Positions 20,750-33,668 of a stretch of 64,000 nt of DNA are shown here, in pieces. Position 1 is the first letter of the stretch. The number at the start of each line of letters is the position of its first letter. The stretch comes from Turritopsis dohrnii. Its lineage: Eukaryota; Cnidaria; Hydrozoa; Anthoathecata; Oceaniidae. A program made the translations under genes and the position numbers. The notes below the pieces were generated by a model. That model made no database searches, had not been told where the DNA came from, and saw only the letters and a list, made by a program, of their open reading frames with translations. Location: contig BQMF02000014.1 in assembly GCA_027922465.2 (NCBI GenBank), positions 310,001 to 374,000 of the forward strand, read 5' to 3'.

Positions 20750-23700
20750 TTACTGTAATACTTGTGGAAAGACAACATTTTGAGTATACATCTTTCCATT
20801 GATATCACCTTGTTTCCCAGTAGCAGCAACTTTGATCTTCACATTATCAAATGCCTTTACCCTGGAACATGCCACATATAACTGACCATGAGAAATGCAC
20901 GGCCTCTGCAAAAACAAACCAATTTTATCAAATGTTTGACCTTGACTCTTGTTAATAGTGAAAGAGTAGGCCAAACGGATAGGCAATTGTCTGCGTTTCA
21001 ATATAAAAGGCATACCTGTATCTGAAGGTGACAGTTCAACCCTAGGTATGAAAATGATTTCTCCAACTGCTGACCCTGTCAAAAGTTCAGCTTTAATAAA
21101 ATTGCCTGACAGTTCACGGATAATCAAGCGTGTGCCATTACAGAGACCCTTCCTGATATTAAGGTTCCTCAAGAGCATAATAATAGCCCCAACTTTAAGC
21201 TTCAAACAATGAGAAGGCATACCTGACGGCGTTATACTATTTAAAAAATCAAGCGGATAATTTTGCCGCTCGTCTTCATCGTCACATACCACCTCATCAG
21301 CACTGTAATAACAAATTGCATTTCCTTGCAATCTGTCCAACACCTCATTGTTAATGATGAACGATTGCTGGTTTGTTGATGTTAAAACGGCTGTGGCGGC
21401 ATATTCATGAGGTTCCAATCCGTCATACGTCACCGATATAATAGAAGTGTTTTGGGGAACAACGCAACAATCAGGGATTTCGACTGAGTCTTTAGCAGGT
21501 TCATTTTGTTTTGTTGGCAGTTCACCATTACCAAGTTGTAATAACCAAGCACAGAATTCTTGTTCTTCCGGTCTGGCTCTCATGTTCTCAGTAAGTGAGT
21601 ACTTTACCACTGATGCCCACAAAGCAGAACTTGTCAAGCAAACTTCAATAACATTAGTTGGTTTTGCCTTCTTCACTACTGGCAAACACTGCTGAAAATC
21701 GCCACCCCACAAAAGTACCTTTCCACCGAAAAGTGCATCACTACCGCAAATATCACGTAGTAATCTGTCGATAGCATGAAAAATGTGCGTATCACCATCG
21801 TAGCTTCATCAATCAGAAACAGGTCAATACTCCGTAGGTATTCTGCATGTTTAGATGTCGGGGTTATCTTACATACGCTGTTTTCTAAAACAGGAACAGG
21901 CAAACGAAATAATGAATGCAATGTACACCTACCAGAGAGTAAGGTGGCTGCAATACCTGTATATGCAGCAGTCGCAACTTTCCAACCTCTGGCTCTACAT
22001 GCTGTAATAACATAGTTATATGTAAAAGTTTTACCTGTGCCAGCTGGTCCATTTAGATGTGCTAAACCATTACGCACATTTGAAACAGCAGACAAAATTG
22101 CATCAGCCACAGCTACCTGCTGTTCATTAAGCTGAGGCCTTACCTGCTGTGCCCTGTCAATGTAAACATTTACATCCACTTCTTCCTCGGGGATCTGTTG
22201 AACAACCTCTGGAAGGTTAAATTGAGTTAAGGACATACCGAATTGTTTCAGGACATTATCAATATAACCCAAAGCTCTTTGTTCTGCTTGAGCAAGAGCT
22301 AATGTTCGAGTATAGTCCTCACACAGATGCTCCTTGAATGTATTCCGAAACTAAAGGGGATTGGAGGGTTCGCAGTGTGTCAAAATCGTGACAAACAGCT
22401 GTCTCATCTGTTGGGGCATTTGAAACGTTGACGCCTCTTCCAATGTGTTATGCTACTCTTCGTCATCTTGTAAAAGACGTCTGGCAATACATGCTTCACG
22501 AAACGTGTCATAAACCACTCCACCGAAAGTACGTAGATACTCGAATGATGTAGCACCTGGTACGTGTAGCAACAAAACTCGAAGGAAAAAACGTTCTCTT
22601 TCTGATGGACGGGCATTGTATAACCGAGCGACAATCGGTTTGAATGTCTTTTTTCGTTTTTGCCATTTTTTCTGTTTGTCATGAAAGACATAATGATATG
22701 GAATATCTGAGTAAAGAAACTGTCGAGCATTAGGATCTTCCACATTCAGCTTAAACCATGCTGTTAGGTGACTATCTTTCAATGCCCCTTCAGCAGCTGC
22801 CTCTTCCTCACCAGCTCTAAAATAAACCTGATGACAATTAGGTAAATGAACAGCTAAGCGTTTGATAGTGTGGGATTTATCATTCATGGAGAACTCGAAA
22901 ATTCTCCACAATCCTTCCGGTGCACTGACATATCGAGCATCTAGAAATGTTTCATCTCGTCATGCTCCAGACATTCATTAATCTCAACATTAGCAGGATC
23001 ATGTCCTTTGTAAATGTATTTAAAGAGATATTTCACACTTTTTATCGTGGTACATGCTTCCAAATTTATGTGAGCATTGTATTTTTTTGATAACCACGGG
23101 CGGTATGGTACAACCCATTGGTTATCCAAGTCCACATTTTTTACCCTAACTGTACGACCATCATTGCGTCTGCGATACATTGGATACCCATTTGCATTCA
23201 TTTGGGTTGCATCACAGAATGACTTTGCAAAATTCTTGGTACAGTTGCCATCATCTTCCCATGCAGACTGAATTAGGATTTGCATTCCCACAGGGACCAT
23301 GAATCATACATGATCTGATGACTGTTATGTAGCTCTGGTTCATGTTCAGGATCTGGTATTTCCGTAGAAATTAAGTTATCAATATCATCAGCATTCTGCA
23401 GTCTGTCCTCTTGAGCTAAATGGATAAGAATATGTGCATGAGGTAAAGAACGTTTCTGAAACTCAATAACATACAGGTGAGAAATTGATTTCCTCAAAAC
23501 ACCATTTTTAGTAATATCCTCTAAGAGTGATTTCAATTTTAAATTAAAAACACGTGCAAACAAGTCAGGTCGATAATGTGCTGGCTCATTATCCAAATTT
23601 TCAGTAAGTTTTCGCCATTTGGGATTGCACATGAAAGTGCAAAACAAATCTGGTTTTCCCATTTTAGTGACCATAGCCATAGCATCTTGATAATTCACCC

Positions 23701-25068
23701 TGAAATGAAGAAGGTAGAGATACTGGTCTGCCTGCATGAAGGCCACGATTTTCCGCAACATTGGCAAGATGATCAATAAGGCCTTGATATTGTTAAACCC
23801 GAAGAGCTGCCTGGTTCATCCGTATGAAATGCAAACGATTAGCTTCAACTTTACAATAGCTATCCACGGCATATTGTTGAAGTAATCTTTTACCTTTTAA
23901 GATGGGGCTAAACGCATCTCTAAATGCAAACCTAAATGTGTAATATTGCAGCATGGTCGTGCGACCTTGCTGACCTACTGCATATTCTGCTACATGAGGA
24001 ATGTCGGAACTCCAACCCAACTTTCCTCTTGGAAAAAATATAGGATACACCATTGGATCGATATTAGGTGATTGCGCAGGCAAATCATGCAATGGTCTAT
24101 CTCGAGGGTAAACAACAATGTCTCGAGCTAATGGTGGTGCACCATCTTCACCAACAAAAACAGCTGCTACTTCATCATGATGAGGTAGATTATATCGGCG
24201 GCGGTCACCCCCACTTCTTAAGTGCATTCTAACCTGAAAATCAATAGCAAATTATCAAAAGCAGTTGAAAGACCAGTGAAGTATAAATATCTATTTCCGA
24301 TTACCTCAGATGGGTGGCGATTCTGTTCATTTGCTAGTAGCAATTCCTCCGCCTCTACCTCAGCCAAGTGCTTGTAAGCAGCTGCATATGGACTCTCCCT
24401 TAAAATGATATCTTGCAAAGTTTGCATGACTTCAGGGGAGCAACCTTGCTTTTCTGGTCCTGCCATTTGCTCGTTGAAGGCATCCATACAGTCATAAATA
24501 TAAAGTTGACCATAGGATGGAGGAACACATGATGGTGGGTGTAAATAACCTGTTCGGTGACATACCTGGCCATTTATACGAAAAACTGGTGGACCACGAC
24601 CTGGTGGTACAGCCAATTTCGCACCCATGGAAGCAAAAGCAACCGAAATGTTGAACTTTCGAATATTTTCTTGAAAGTTCTTTGCTTGATTGTTATCACC
24701 TACTAAAAGATCTTTAAGTTCATTAGGATAATAAATGTTATCTAAATGAACTTTACCATTGTGACAACACTTAAAATTAGTTTCCGCAGCAAACATCTTG
24801 GCACCACAAAATTGACAGATCTTGTCCATGGCACCAAGATAGTGTAGCTCAGGTAATTCATCTTGCCGAGCAGCCGGATGCAAGGGTTGATTAGCCCGCC
24901 TAGCCCTCATGCGACGAAAATTTGCATTTCGCCGAGCTGATCTCCGCTCATCGCCTTCTACTTGACGATGCTGAGCTTGTCTTTCCGCACCATTGAATCT
25001 CAGACGTTCATTATCTGCCTGAATATCTGGTGGCTGGATATTAATGGTTTGCTGAAGTTGTTGGCGCC
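20750..25068 (-). pseudogene. Helitron Rep-helicase gene, broken and 5'-truncated
   Basis: Helitron proteins nick and roll-circle replicate their element with a HUH Rep domain and a PIF1-type helicase. Read from 25068 downward: an Arg-rich N-terminus (RRSARRNANFRRMRARR), a Cys/His finger (CQFCGAKMF..CCHNGK), an intron at 24234-24304, YNLPHHDEVAAVFVGED..IDPMVYPIFFPRG, NYQDAMAMV, FCTFMCNPKW, the HUH motif LPHAHILIHL, NGYPMYRRR, the two-Tyr motif VKYLFKYIYKG, then helicase Walker A NGPAGTGKTF, Walker B LFLIDEATM, GGDFQQCLPVV and LAYSFTINKSQGQTFDKIG to VFPQVLQ. Frameshifts lie near 23705, 23300, 23250, 22940 and 21780, and stops near 23793 and 22455 (the latter in a DDEEW context). The 5' side runs abruptly into Helitron-like repeat at 25069. 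Confidence 0.9.
24234..24304 (-). other. 71-bp GT-AG intron in the Helitron gene
   Basis: On the minus strand the exon ends ..CATCTGAG, followed by GTAATCGG, and the interval closes with TTGATTTTCAG before GTTAGAATGCAC. Removing it joins NRHPSE to VRMHLRSGGDRRRYN in frame, the expected junction before the conserved YN..DEVAAV block. Retaining it leads to a stop. Pattern-based call. Confidence 0.7.
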
Positions 25069-25420
25069 TTTTGATGACGTCATAGCGGCAGTACTAAATA
25101 AAATTTAGGCCAAAACGATGCGACACCCCCTCACCCATATCGCAGACCCTTAAAAACGTCAGTTATCTCTATTGGCTCTCGAGATATTTCCCCAAAAACG
25201 TCGCGTTCGATTTGGGATGCAATGCAATGATTCCCCGTGATCATAAATAAACTGACGTCAAATGCTGCCACGTGCTTTTAGAATGATCATGAAAAAGTGT
25301 CTCTCGCCTCCACGTGGTTTTACGCGCACATAAGAGGTCGATGACCGTAAGGTAAAACTAAATATATCACTCTCTAAAATAAAAGTGGGATCACAACGCG
25401 GATTATTATAATAAGACTAG
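25069..25420 (+). mobile_element. Helitron-like short unit, 5'-truncated
   Basis: Starts abruptly at GATGACGTCATAGCGGCAG, fused to the Helitron gene, and ends TTATTATAATAAGACTAG (CTAG 25417-25420). It is the first unit of the head-to-tail array. Confidence 0.7.
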
Positions 25421-25984
25421 TAACCCGCGTAAAAGTTTTTTACGGCTGATAATTTCGAAAACGATGTGTCAAATGCCGCGTTCCACCTGTGTGCGTACGC
25501 TCTGACAAAAAATCAAATCACACAACTGCGACTGGAAAGTGTAACCATGTTGTAAAACTCGAAAAACTGACCAAAAAAGTGTATGGGATCGTTTCGCTAC
25601 GATAAACCGTTGCAGAGATATTGTCGATCAAAGATTTTAATGACGCCATATACGCAGTACCAAAAGAATTTAGGCCCAAATGTTGCGTTACCCCATCACC
25701 CGTATCGCAGACCCCAAAAAACGTCAGTTATCTCCATTGGTTCTCGAAATATTTCCCCAAAAACGTCGCGTTTGATTAGGGATACAATGCAACGATTCCC
25801 CGTGACCATAAAAAAACTGACGTCAAATGCCACGTGCTTTTGGAATAATCGTGAAAAAAGTGTCTTCGCCTCTACGTGGTTTTACGCGCACATAAGAAGA
25901 ACTTGACCGCAAAATTTACTTAAATATATCACTCTCTAAAATAAAAGTGGGATGCACACACGCGGATTAGTATAATAAGACTAG
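25421..25984 (+). mobile_element. Helitron-like short unit (564 bp)
   Basis: TAACCCGCG then the terminal palindrome CGTAAAAGTTTTTTACG, the full unit body, and TATAATAAGACTAG at the end. Unit length is almost identical to the copies at 8923, 25985 and 34296. Confidence 0.75.
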
Positions 25985-26546
25985 TATCTTGCGTAAAAGT
26001 TTTTTACGACTTTAATTTCGAAAAGAATCTGCAGAAATATGACGCGTTCCCGTGTGTGTACCCCGTGACGAAAATTTTAATTACGGAATTGGAAATGGAA
26101 AGTGTACCCATGCTGTAGAGCTTGAAAAACTGATCAAAAAAATATATGGGATCGTTTCGCTACGATCAACCTTTGCAGAGATATCAGCGATCAAAGATTT
26201 TGATGACGTCATAGCCGCAGTACCAAATAAAATTTAGGTTCAAATGTTGCGTTACCCCATCACCCGTATCGTCGAACCTTAAAAACGTCAGTTATTCCTA
26301 TTGGTTCTCGAGATATTTCCCCAAAAACGTCGCGTTCGATTGGGGATGCAATGCAATGAATCACCCGTGATAAGGTAAAAATACTGACGTCACGCCGCGT
26401 ACTATTATACTAATCGTCAATTATCAATGGTTTAACGAAAAAATGACCACGATTAAGAAGATTTTGACCGTAAATTTAAAAAAAAACACAACACTCTCTA
26501 AAATAAAAGTGGTATGCACGATTGCGAATTAGTATAAGTAGACTAG
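25985..26546 (+). mobile_element. Helitron-like short unit (562 bp)
   Basis: TATCTTGCG plus the terminal palindrome, the full body, and end TATAAGTAGACTAG. It follows the previous CTAG without spacer except TA, as expected for insertion between A and T or for rolling-circle concatemers. Confidence 0.75.
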
Positions 26547-27120
26547 TATCTCGCGTAAAAGTTTTTTACGACTTTAATTTCGAAAAGAATCCGCAGAAAT
26601 ACGACGCGTTCCCGTGTGTGTACCCCGTGATTAAAATTTTAATTACGGAATTGGAAATGGAAAGTGTACCCATGCTGTACAGCTAGAAAAACTGATCAAA
26701 ATGGGATCGCTTCACTGCGACCAACCGTTACAGAGATATCATCGATCAAAGATTTTGATGACGTCATAGCCGCAGTACCAAATAAAATTTAGTCCCAAAT
26801 GTTGCGTCACCCCCATCACCCGTGTCACCAACCCTAATAAACGTCAGTTATCCCCCAGCCGGCACAGGACGTAATTAGGACGTTTCAAATTAGTTCTAAT
26901 TTGGTTACGTTACTTTAGGACGTTATTACAACGTCACATTGACGTTTTATTTTCCACGTTCTTTTTGGACGTACATGGAACGTTTTATCAACGTTTTAAA
27001 AAGGTTGACAATTTATGGAACAACAGAAGTGGTTCCAAATACGTTCTGGATATAACCAAATTTATTCCAAGTTATTATTAGAAAATAGCGATCCAATATA
27101 TTCAATATATATATTATTTC

Positions 27121-27360
27121 GATGTACGCACAAAGATTTCGATATACGCGCAATGATTTCGATGTACGCACAATGATTTCGACGTATGCACAAAGATTTC
27201 GACGTACGCACAAAGATTTCGACGTACGCACAAAGATTTCGACGTACGCACAAAGACTTCGACGTACGCACAATGATTTCGACGTACGCACAATGATTTC
27301 GATGTATGCACAATGATTTCGACGTACACACGAAGATTTCGACGTACGCGAAATGATTTG
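27121..27360. repeat. 20-bp minisatellite, about 12 units
   Basis: Twelve consecutive 20-bp units of the form GATTTCGACGTACGCACAAA, with changes such as gacgtatg or caatg. Open frames across it exist in several frames because the unit lacks stops; none is a gene. Confidence 0.95.
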
Positions 27361-27808
27361 GTGGGAAAAGGTTTATTTGTTTATTAATCTCACCAAACAC
27401 ATGACGTCGTTATGACGTTATTGCGATGTCTGAATTTGGTTAAAAAGTCATATGACTTCTTTATGACTTTTTCATGACGTCATTTAAAGTCATTTGATAT
27501 GACGTCAGCAAGGTGACGGAATCACGGCCAAACCATAAACTAAAAGGTCGTGCTTACACCACATAAGCCTAAGATCAGTTTAGAATGTGAAATAATGGTA
27601 GTGTCGTTCTGAATTTTCGTCTGCCAAACACAAATTTCCGAACATGGCTTTCGCTATAAAACTTGATCTGACAAATTTATTTCCCTCATTCTCCTCAATT
27701 TTATTCCCTGCATCATCTTATTTTTATTTCCAGTGTGCATGTTTTGCGCATCCTCTCCTTTTCGTGCCTGGTTTGTATCGATTGTGAGTGGCTTACCACA
27801 TGGCTCAA

Positions 27809-27883
27809 AAACAAAGCAAAAGCTTTTCGGTATGTTATACCATCATCAGTGCTGTTAATATACCGGAAAGCTTTTGCTTTGTT
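27809..27883 (-). ncRNA. long hairpin containing hammerhead-like core motifs
   Basis: The arms 27809-27833 and 27860-27883 pair over about 24 bp with one mismatch. On the minus strand the loop side reads CTGATGA (27849-27843), then GGTAT..ATACC, then GAAA, the three parts of a hammerhead core in order. The outer arms could serve as stem III. However, I cannot form a proper stem I, so self-cleavage is uncertain and the whole could simply be a hairpin. Confidence 0.3.
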
Positions 27884-30800
27884 ATTAAAAACTTGTTGTT
27901 TTTTATTTAAATGATTCACATACATGATGGCAAAAATATTAAATAACTATTATAATATTGAAAGTGACGGAATTTAAATTTAATCGTAAAATGTCATAAT
28001 AAAAAGCTGTGAGAAGATTTTTCTTTTTCTTTGCAGTTTATACAGAATATGCGACATGCTTTTTATTTGTTTCTTCCCTGAAATGACAAGTTTGTTATTA
28101 CATGTTCACACGGTTTACTCTGGTCTGACCATGTGGTAAAAAAAAAGATGGTGGTTATTCGATCGACAAGTTTTGTTTAGAAGGTTTCGATTCAGCATGC
28201 AGCCAGATAACAAGACTTTTCTGGAAATGTATAATATAATGGCTTTCACAAATTTTTGAAATGTTGAGACATAGTAGATGACGCAACAGGCGATTAGAAA
28301 TCGAAAGGTTCTTGTTGACATAGGAAGCTAGTATTTCTGAACACGAAGAAGTTAATGTTGAAAATATATACTGTTCCAAAGGGGAGAATGATGGTGATTA
28401 CAATTTGAGTATTGATGATGAAAATTTGAAGAAGCCTTCATGAGTGTTTCAGGTTACACAGCATGCATGATGACTCTGGTACTAGATGCTTATCAAAGCT
28501 TGGTAAGTTAATTTTAGTGTATTTTTTATTTTGGATTTTTTTTTAATTTTTACCTTACTGATGTCATGACTATGTTCAATAAAAGTTAGTTTCAAGTGTA
28601 GTTTCCAGAAGCTTTCAAAAAAAATTATCTTTCAAAAGCAATGTTAAGTTGTAATGTTATTTTTCAGCTTTATGGTGTCATTAAGAATCACTAAATTTTA
28701 GTCTGGAAGCAGAGGCATAGTAGCTGGAGCTCAGTGAAAATTTGTGGAGGAGAGCTTAGTCATTTAGGCATAACTACTAGTGTTTTTATTAATGAATTCT
28801 GAGATAGTAGTTTATTTAGAATGTTTTGAGAGTAATTTATGTTTTTGTAGGAGGTAAGCTTTAAATTAGAACAGAAAAACGTGCAAGTAACCTAATCGAT
28901 ACATAAGACTGAAAAGAAATATCACAATGTTGGACACCTACACTTTTTTATTGACCCTGAATACGCCTATCGTAAGAGTAGGCTAGTTGACCTAATATCA
29001 AGGATGTGACAACAAAGAAAAGACGGCCCCACAAATTCAAGTGGTTTCTTGCTTTTTTCATCGATGAAAAGGGAGGGATAATATAAGAAAATACTTTTAC
29101 TTATAATGTATCCCATTTCTACAGAATCTTGGTTAATAGGGTCGTGTTGTATAACAATATTCTAGACTAATTTTTTCGTTGATTGAAGGAGACATAAAAA
29201 TGTTTATGCAATGTTTCTGCACTTCATTTTTAAGGCTAACTAATGACGATTGCATTGCTGTTTGAGCATAGCCTTGGTGGCATAAAGAAAAATGAAAACT
29301 TGTAGCCATATATCATGTTATTGCGTGTAGGTATGTATTTATTTAATTTTATTTCACATACAATTTTATCCATCACAATTTTTACTTGTAGGAGTATATA
29401 CTTTCTTAAGATTTTAAACCTGTGTCATGGATACTACTGAAAGTAATGTGACTCTGTTTTGAATAAGACATTTTTGTTATCATTTATATTTTTATTGCTT
29501 TTTCTCTCTTTTAGGCGATTTACTGGCTACTCAGAACTCTGCAGACATGAGTAAACAAAGCGCATATCAATGTTTTGAAACATGCTCCTGAAAAATTAGA
29601 GAAGTGCAAACAAACTAAAAGAAACAGTTTTCTTGTGTTGTATTTTTCCACACTCTTATACATGAATTTCGTTATTATGAGGCTTTCCATTTTCGACTAA
29701 GATCTAATTTGAGCTCAACATGTGACACTCTGTTATACAGTATGCACTCAATAAGGCAAACCTTGCTTATCAAATGTTCTACTTAACCGATTTTCGTGAA
29801 AATGAATTAATTATGAATAATAATGGAAAAGAATAACGAAAAGTAAGGCTTCACAAATTACCATATTTCTTTGTACAGCTACACATTTTTGACCACACTA
29901 TCAATTTTTTCAAAGCATTGTATTTATCACATTTAATCTGCAACACTTACAGTAGGTGATCTTCATTTGGATGCCTGTAGCACTTTCATTTTAAAAATGT
30001 GACTAGTGATATGGTTTTTATGTTTTCATCTTTATAGAAATCAAATGTTTTGCCATAAACATTCAAACAACCACAGAGAATTCAAACGTTCTTTTCAGAG
30101 GAAAGTTCCACTTTGCTGATTGAGTTTCCACTTATCGAGGGCATACTAGAGAAATGATGAATTTGGTCTTATTAAATTTAGGTCTGTTCTTCTTCCGCTT
30201 TGATCACGAAATCGATCATAATTTTTCTTAACATGGCTTAACATATAGGATCAGTTGATTTTTAGTTGTTATTTATATACAAGTATTTCTGTACGGACAT
30301 TTTTACCAGTGGTATATATCCAGAAGATGTTTCAACTGAGTATGCATTAATTTATTCCTATTATGCCTTCCATAAGGACCAAATTCTTGCTTTGCATCAT
30401 GGCTTAAGCACGTTTAAAAGATTTAGAGACTTAATATAACTGACGATTTGCTGTTTACGTCACGTATTTTTAAAGCGTGCTGTGGTAACACTGTTATTTA
30501 TCATTGTTAACTAATTTATACTAACATTTATGAACGACGTTTCATCTGTAATACCTAATATTTTATTGTAAGTTGTTTATAGTTATGTTATACGAAGTTA
30601 TACTTTAAGTTTTCCATTGCACGCTATGGTTCTGCTATTATATATCAAATCTTTATCGAAAAGATTTTGACTTTTATTTACAGTGTAAATATTTTTACTA
30701 ATGTTTGTGAAGGAAGTTTTATTTTTATAATCTAATTTTCTATCCTGATAAAGAATGTATAAGAGCTATATTTTTTTTGTCAAAAAATGTGTTCTCCTAC

Positions 30801-31322
30801 ACTGGTTTATTTTCTTCCCACCTCTCTGGACTTTTCTAATTTGAACTAACCGGTTGGAGTAAATTCAACGCATAGTCTCCTAGAAGCATTCGGAATTTAG
30901 TTATAAGAACGTTATTAAAACGTTCAAGGAACGTTCAAGTGACAACGTCCTCAGGACGTCCTGTGGACGTCAGGAAATGACGTTGTCGCTTGTTTCACAT
31001 GAGAACGTCATTATAACGTTATGTGATGACGTTTATATAACGTTTCGAGGACGTTCTTTTGCCGGCTGGGCCCTATTGGTTCTCGAGATATTTCCCCAAA
31101 ATCGTCGCGTTCTATTGGGGATGCAATGCAATGATTCCCCGTGATCATAAAACATCTGTCGTCAAATGCCACGTGCTATTATACTAATCGTGAATGCATC
31201 ATGCGCGGTCTAACTGCCGCTGTATGACCACGATTAAGAAGCTTTTGACCATTAAAAAAACGAAAACACAACACTCTCTAAAATAAAAGTGGGATGCACA
31301 CACGCGGATAAGTATATACTAG

Positions 31323-31442
31323 TATCCCAGGTAAAAACTTTTTACCGAACTTAACTTCAAAAACATTAGGTCAAATCCACCATTCCTGTGTACGTACCCC
31401 GTGACTAAAAAATAAATCATAGAATCGCAACTCAAAAACATC
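31323..31442 (+). mobile_element. truncated Helitron-like unit (variant 5' end)
   Basis: TATCCCAGGTAAAAACTTTTTACC starts a variant of the short-type palindrome. The body (GTACGTACCCCGTGAC, ATAAATCATAGAATCGC) stops after about 120 bp where the next long unit begins. Confidence 0.6.
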
Positions 31443-33668
31443 CCAGGCGGTGTCGCTCGCCACCCATGTTCAGTATGCGTTGTGTCGCAGAATTTAACTC
31501 TTGCAAAAGTTTCTTTTCAGGCATTAATTTTTTAATTCATTTCTTACATTCAGAAAATTTAAAACAGAAACAAATAGCAACATGGCTCAGAATATATATT
31601 CATACGCAGAAGAGAAGTAACTTTAATGTAAAAAAATGCAATATATAACACAGAACCGTTTACCCAGACATACAAAACCAAACATTGAATAACATTACAA
31701 AAATGATACCTTCCAACTTTTTCTTTTGTTCAAAAGTTACTACTGGACTGCAACCATTAATGAATTTTTGAAATGATATAGTTAGTTCTTCCCAAAACCA
31801 TCAACATCATGATTAAAACCATGAGTTTCATTTCTTTGTGCTTTTTTTATTATTGCCTAAAAGAATAATATTTCAATTGTAATACCTAAAAAAAAAAAAA
31901 AAAAAAAAGAAACAAAAAAAAAGGAAATTCAAGTACGCATTTATCCTAAAAACAATAACTAAGAACAAAAATTTACACAGAAGATAAAAAGTCACAAATA
32001 AAATCATAAAGCCAAAGTTATATACCTAGGCATAGTACGTAAACGATTACCATAACAATAAATATGCATAAACGCGATAAAATATAAACTTAAGAAAAAT
32101 ACAGCCAACAACACTTATTTTTTGTAGGATAGTTTCATTGCGCAGTCATTTAAATTACATAATCCATTCTTCTCTTAAGTAACCCTCTAAACATTATAAC
32201 CCATCATGTGCTTCATTTCCATTTTAACAGATGAAAACATTCAAAAAACATATACAAAAAACCTAATCATGCTATGACGAAATCTAAAGAAAAACAAAAC
32301 AAAGTAAAAGAAACTTTGAAAATATATTAACCTTAAAAATAATAATTAAAAACACAAACGTAATGACAGAATTAGTATAGCTGAAAAATTTTTAACATAT
32401 GAAAACATTCGTGGAGCCATTTTGTATTTCCAGTTCAAAGCTCCTCTCTGCTGGAAAATTAAAAAAACAACAGTAAACATCCCTCTTATCCTTTATTTAT
32501 CCACTAATACTAACTGTGTTTTAACTAAATAGATACTATTTTAACTTTACCTTTCAATACCAATTCACATCATCATGATAGTAAACAATATTGATCATGT
32601 TCTGTAGCCATTATCAAATACTTCTAAACTCTTTTACTTTCTATATTTCATACCTGTAAACAAATTAATAACACTCGGTTAACTTTCCAGCATACTTTCC
32701 TATTGTAAACATACACTTTCTATTTGTTTTCTACTGCAATTTCACTACCATTTTTATACAGCGAAAGACATAAAAATGCTTTCTTCATAACTTCATAACT
32801 GTGGAGCCATTTTGAAATAAATAAAATAAGGAACAGTTCGTTACCAAAACAAATCAGTAACTGCTCGTGTAGGACCTGTATCTTTATGATTTGATCGTTT
32901 TAACTCTGTTTTTATTCTCTTCTAACGCTGTATTTATTAAATCCGTTTGACTCATGTACTTACGTGTATTACTTTATATCTTTTCCAAACAATTTTCCAC
33001 CGAAAAGAAGTAAAACCATTTTCACCAATGTAAATAAACATCATCCTTTCTGCAGCCATTTTTAAACAACTTCAACTTCATCTACACTACTTTACTGCTG
33101 CACTCCCATAACAATTTGATAACTATAAAAAGAAATACGTAACATCAACACACGTTTCCATCGTAAAATAAAAATAGACTTTCTTCTACTCGTTCTTCGT
33201 TTGGTTTTTCATCTGAAAAAAAACTTATATAAAAAGCAAACATCAATAAAACTAAACTCAGTATACACGTGCTACCCGTTGTTTTATTAATCTAAATTAC
33301 AATAACAGTAAAAGTTTAACAATAAGCAGTTTCATAATAACAATACCTTCGTATGTATACAAACCTGTGTTTCTTCGTGAAAACAACTGCGATAATGAAA
33401 ATCGGTTATTAACGAACTAATTTTTTGGAAATCGTCAACCAATCAAAATGCCGAAAAAAGAATTTCTTTCGTTTTGATTGGTTTAAAAATTTAGACGTCA
33501 CACTTAGATTACGCAACATTAAAAAAAGTGTCTGTCGCCTCTGCGTGGTTTTACGACGAATAGGGAAAAAATAAGAAGGTTTTGACCGTGAAAGTAAAAC
33601 CAAATATATCACTCTCTAAAATAAAAACCGGATGCACAATCGCGAATTAGTATAATAAGATAGACTAG
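31443..33668 (+). mobile_element. Helitron-like long unit (2.2 kb)
   Basis: Begins with CCAGGCGGTGTCGCTCGCC and CACCCATGTTCAGTATGC (long-type 5' end) and ends with the shared 3' module: AAAGTGTCTGTCGCCTCTGC, ACTCTCTAAAATAAAA, GAATTAGTATAATAAGATAG, ACTAG (33664-33668). The interior is AT-rich filler with no coding region beyond a short frame matching the region upstream of the LINE D RT (ENLKQKQIA). Parts of the interior recur at 34862-38044 and 38045-42258 (CCATGAGTTTCATTTC, AGTACGTAAACGATTA). Confidence 0.65.

Larger units (their letters stand above)
26854..31070. mobile_element. 4.2-kb inverted-repeat DNA transposon (CCCAGCCGGC ends)
   Basis: Begins CCCAGCCGGCACAGGACG and ends in the complement GCCGGCTGGG. 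Subterminal zones on both sides are packed with AACGTT/GACGTT/ACGTCC motifs in both orientations, a likely transposase-binding region. The inferred target duplication is CC (2 bp), though three C's make this ambiguous. The interior has a 20-bp minisatellite (27121-27360), a long hairpin (27809-27883) and no recognisable transposase, so it appears non-autonomous. Superfamily undetermined. Confidence 0.7.
26547..31322 (+). mobile_element. Helitron-like short unit interrupted by a 4.2-kb transposon
   Basis: The 5' part is 26547-26853 and the 3' part resumes at 31071 with CCCTATTGGTTCTCGAG, ending in CTAG (31319-31322). Without the insert the unit would be about 555 bp. The join ACGTCAGTTATCC / CTATTGG restores the consensus seen in the other units. 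Confidence 0.75.

Noticed and set aside
27121..27360. CRISPR array
   Set aside because: 20-bp units are contiguous with no spacers, in an animal genome.
27013..27400. Overlapping open frames on both strands across the minisatellite
   Set aside because: They exist only because the 20-bp unit has no stop codons in several frames; repeated peptide, no domain.
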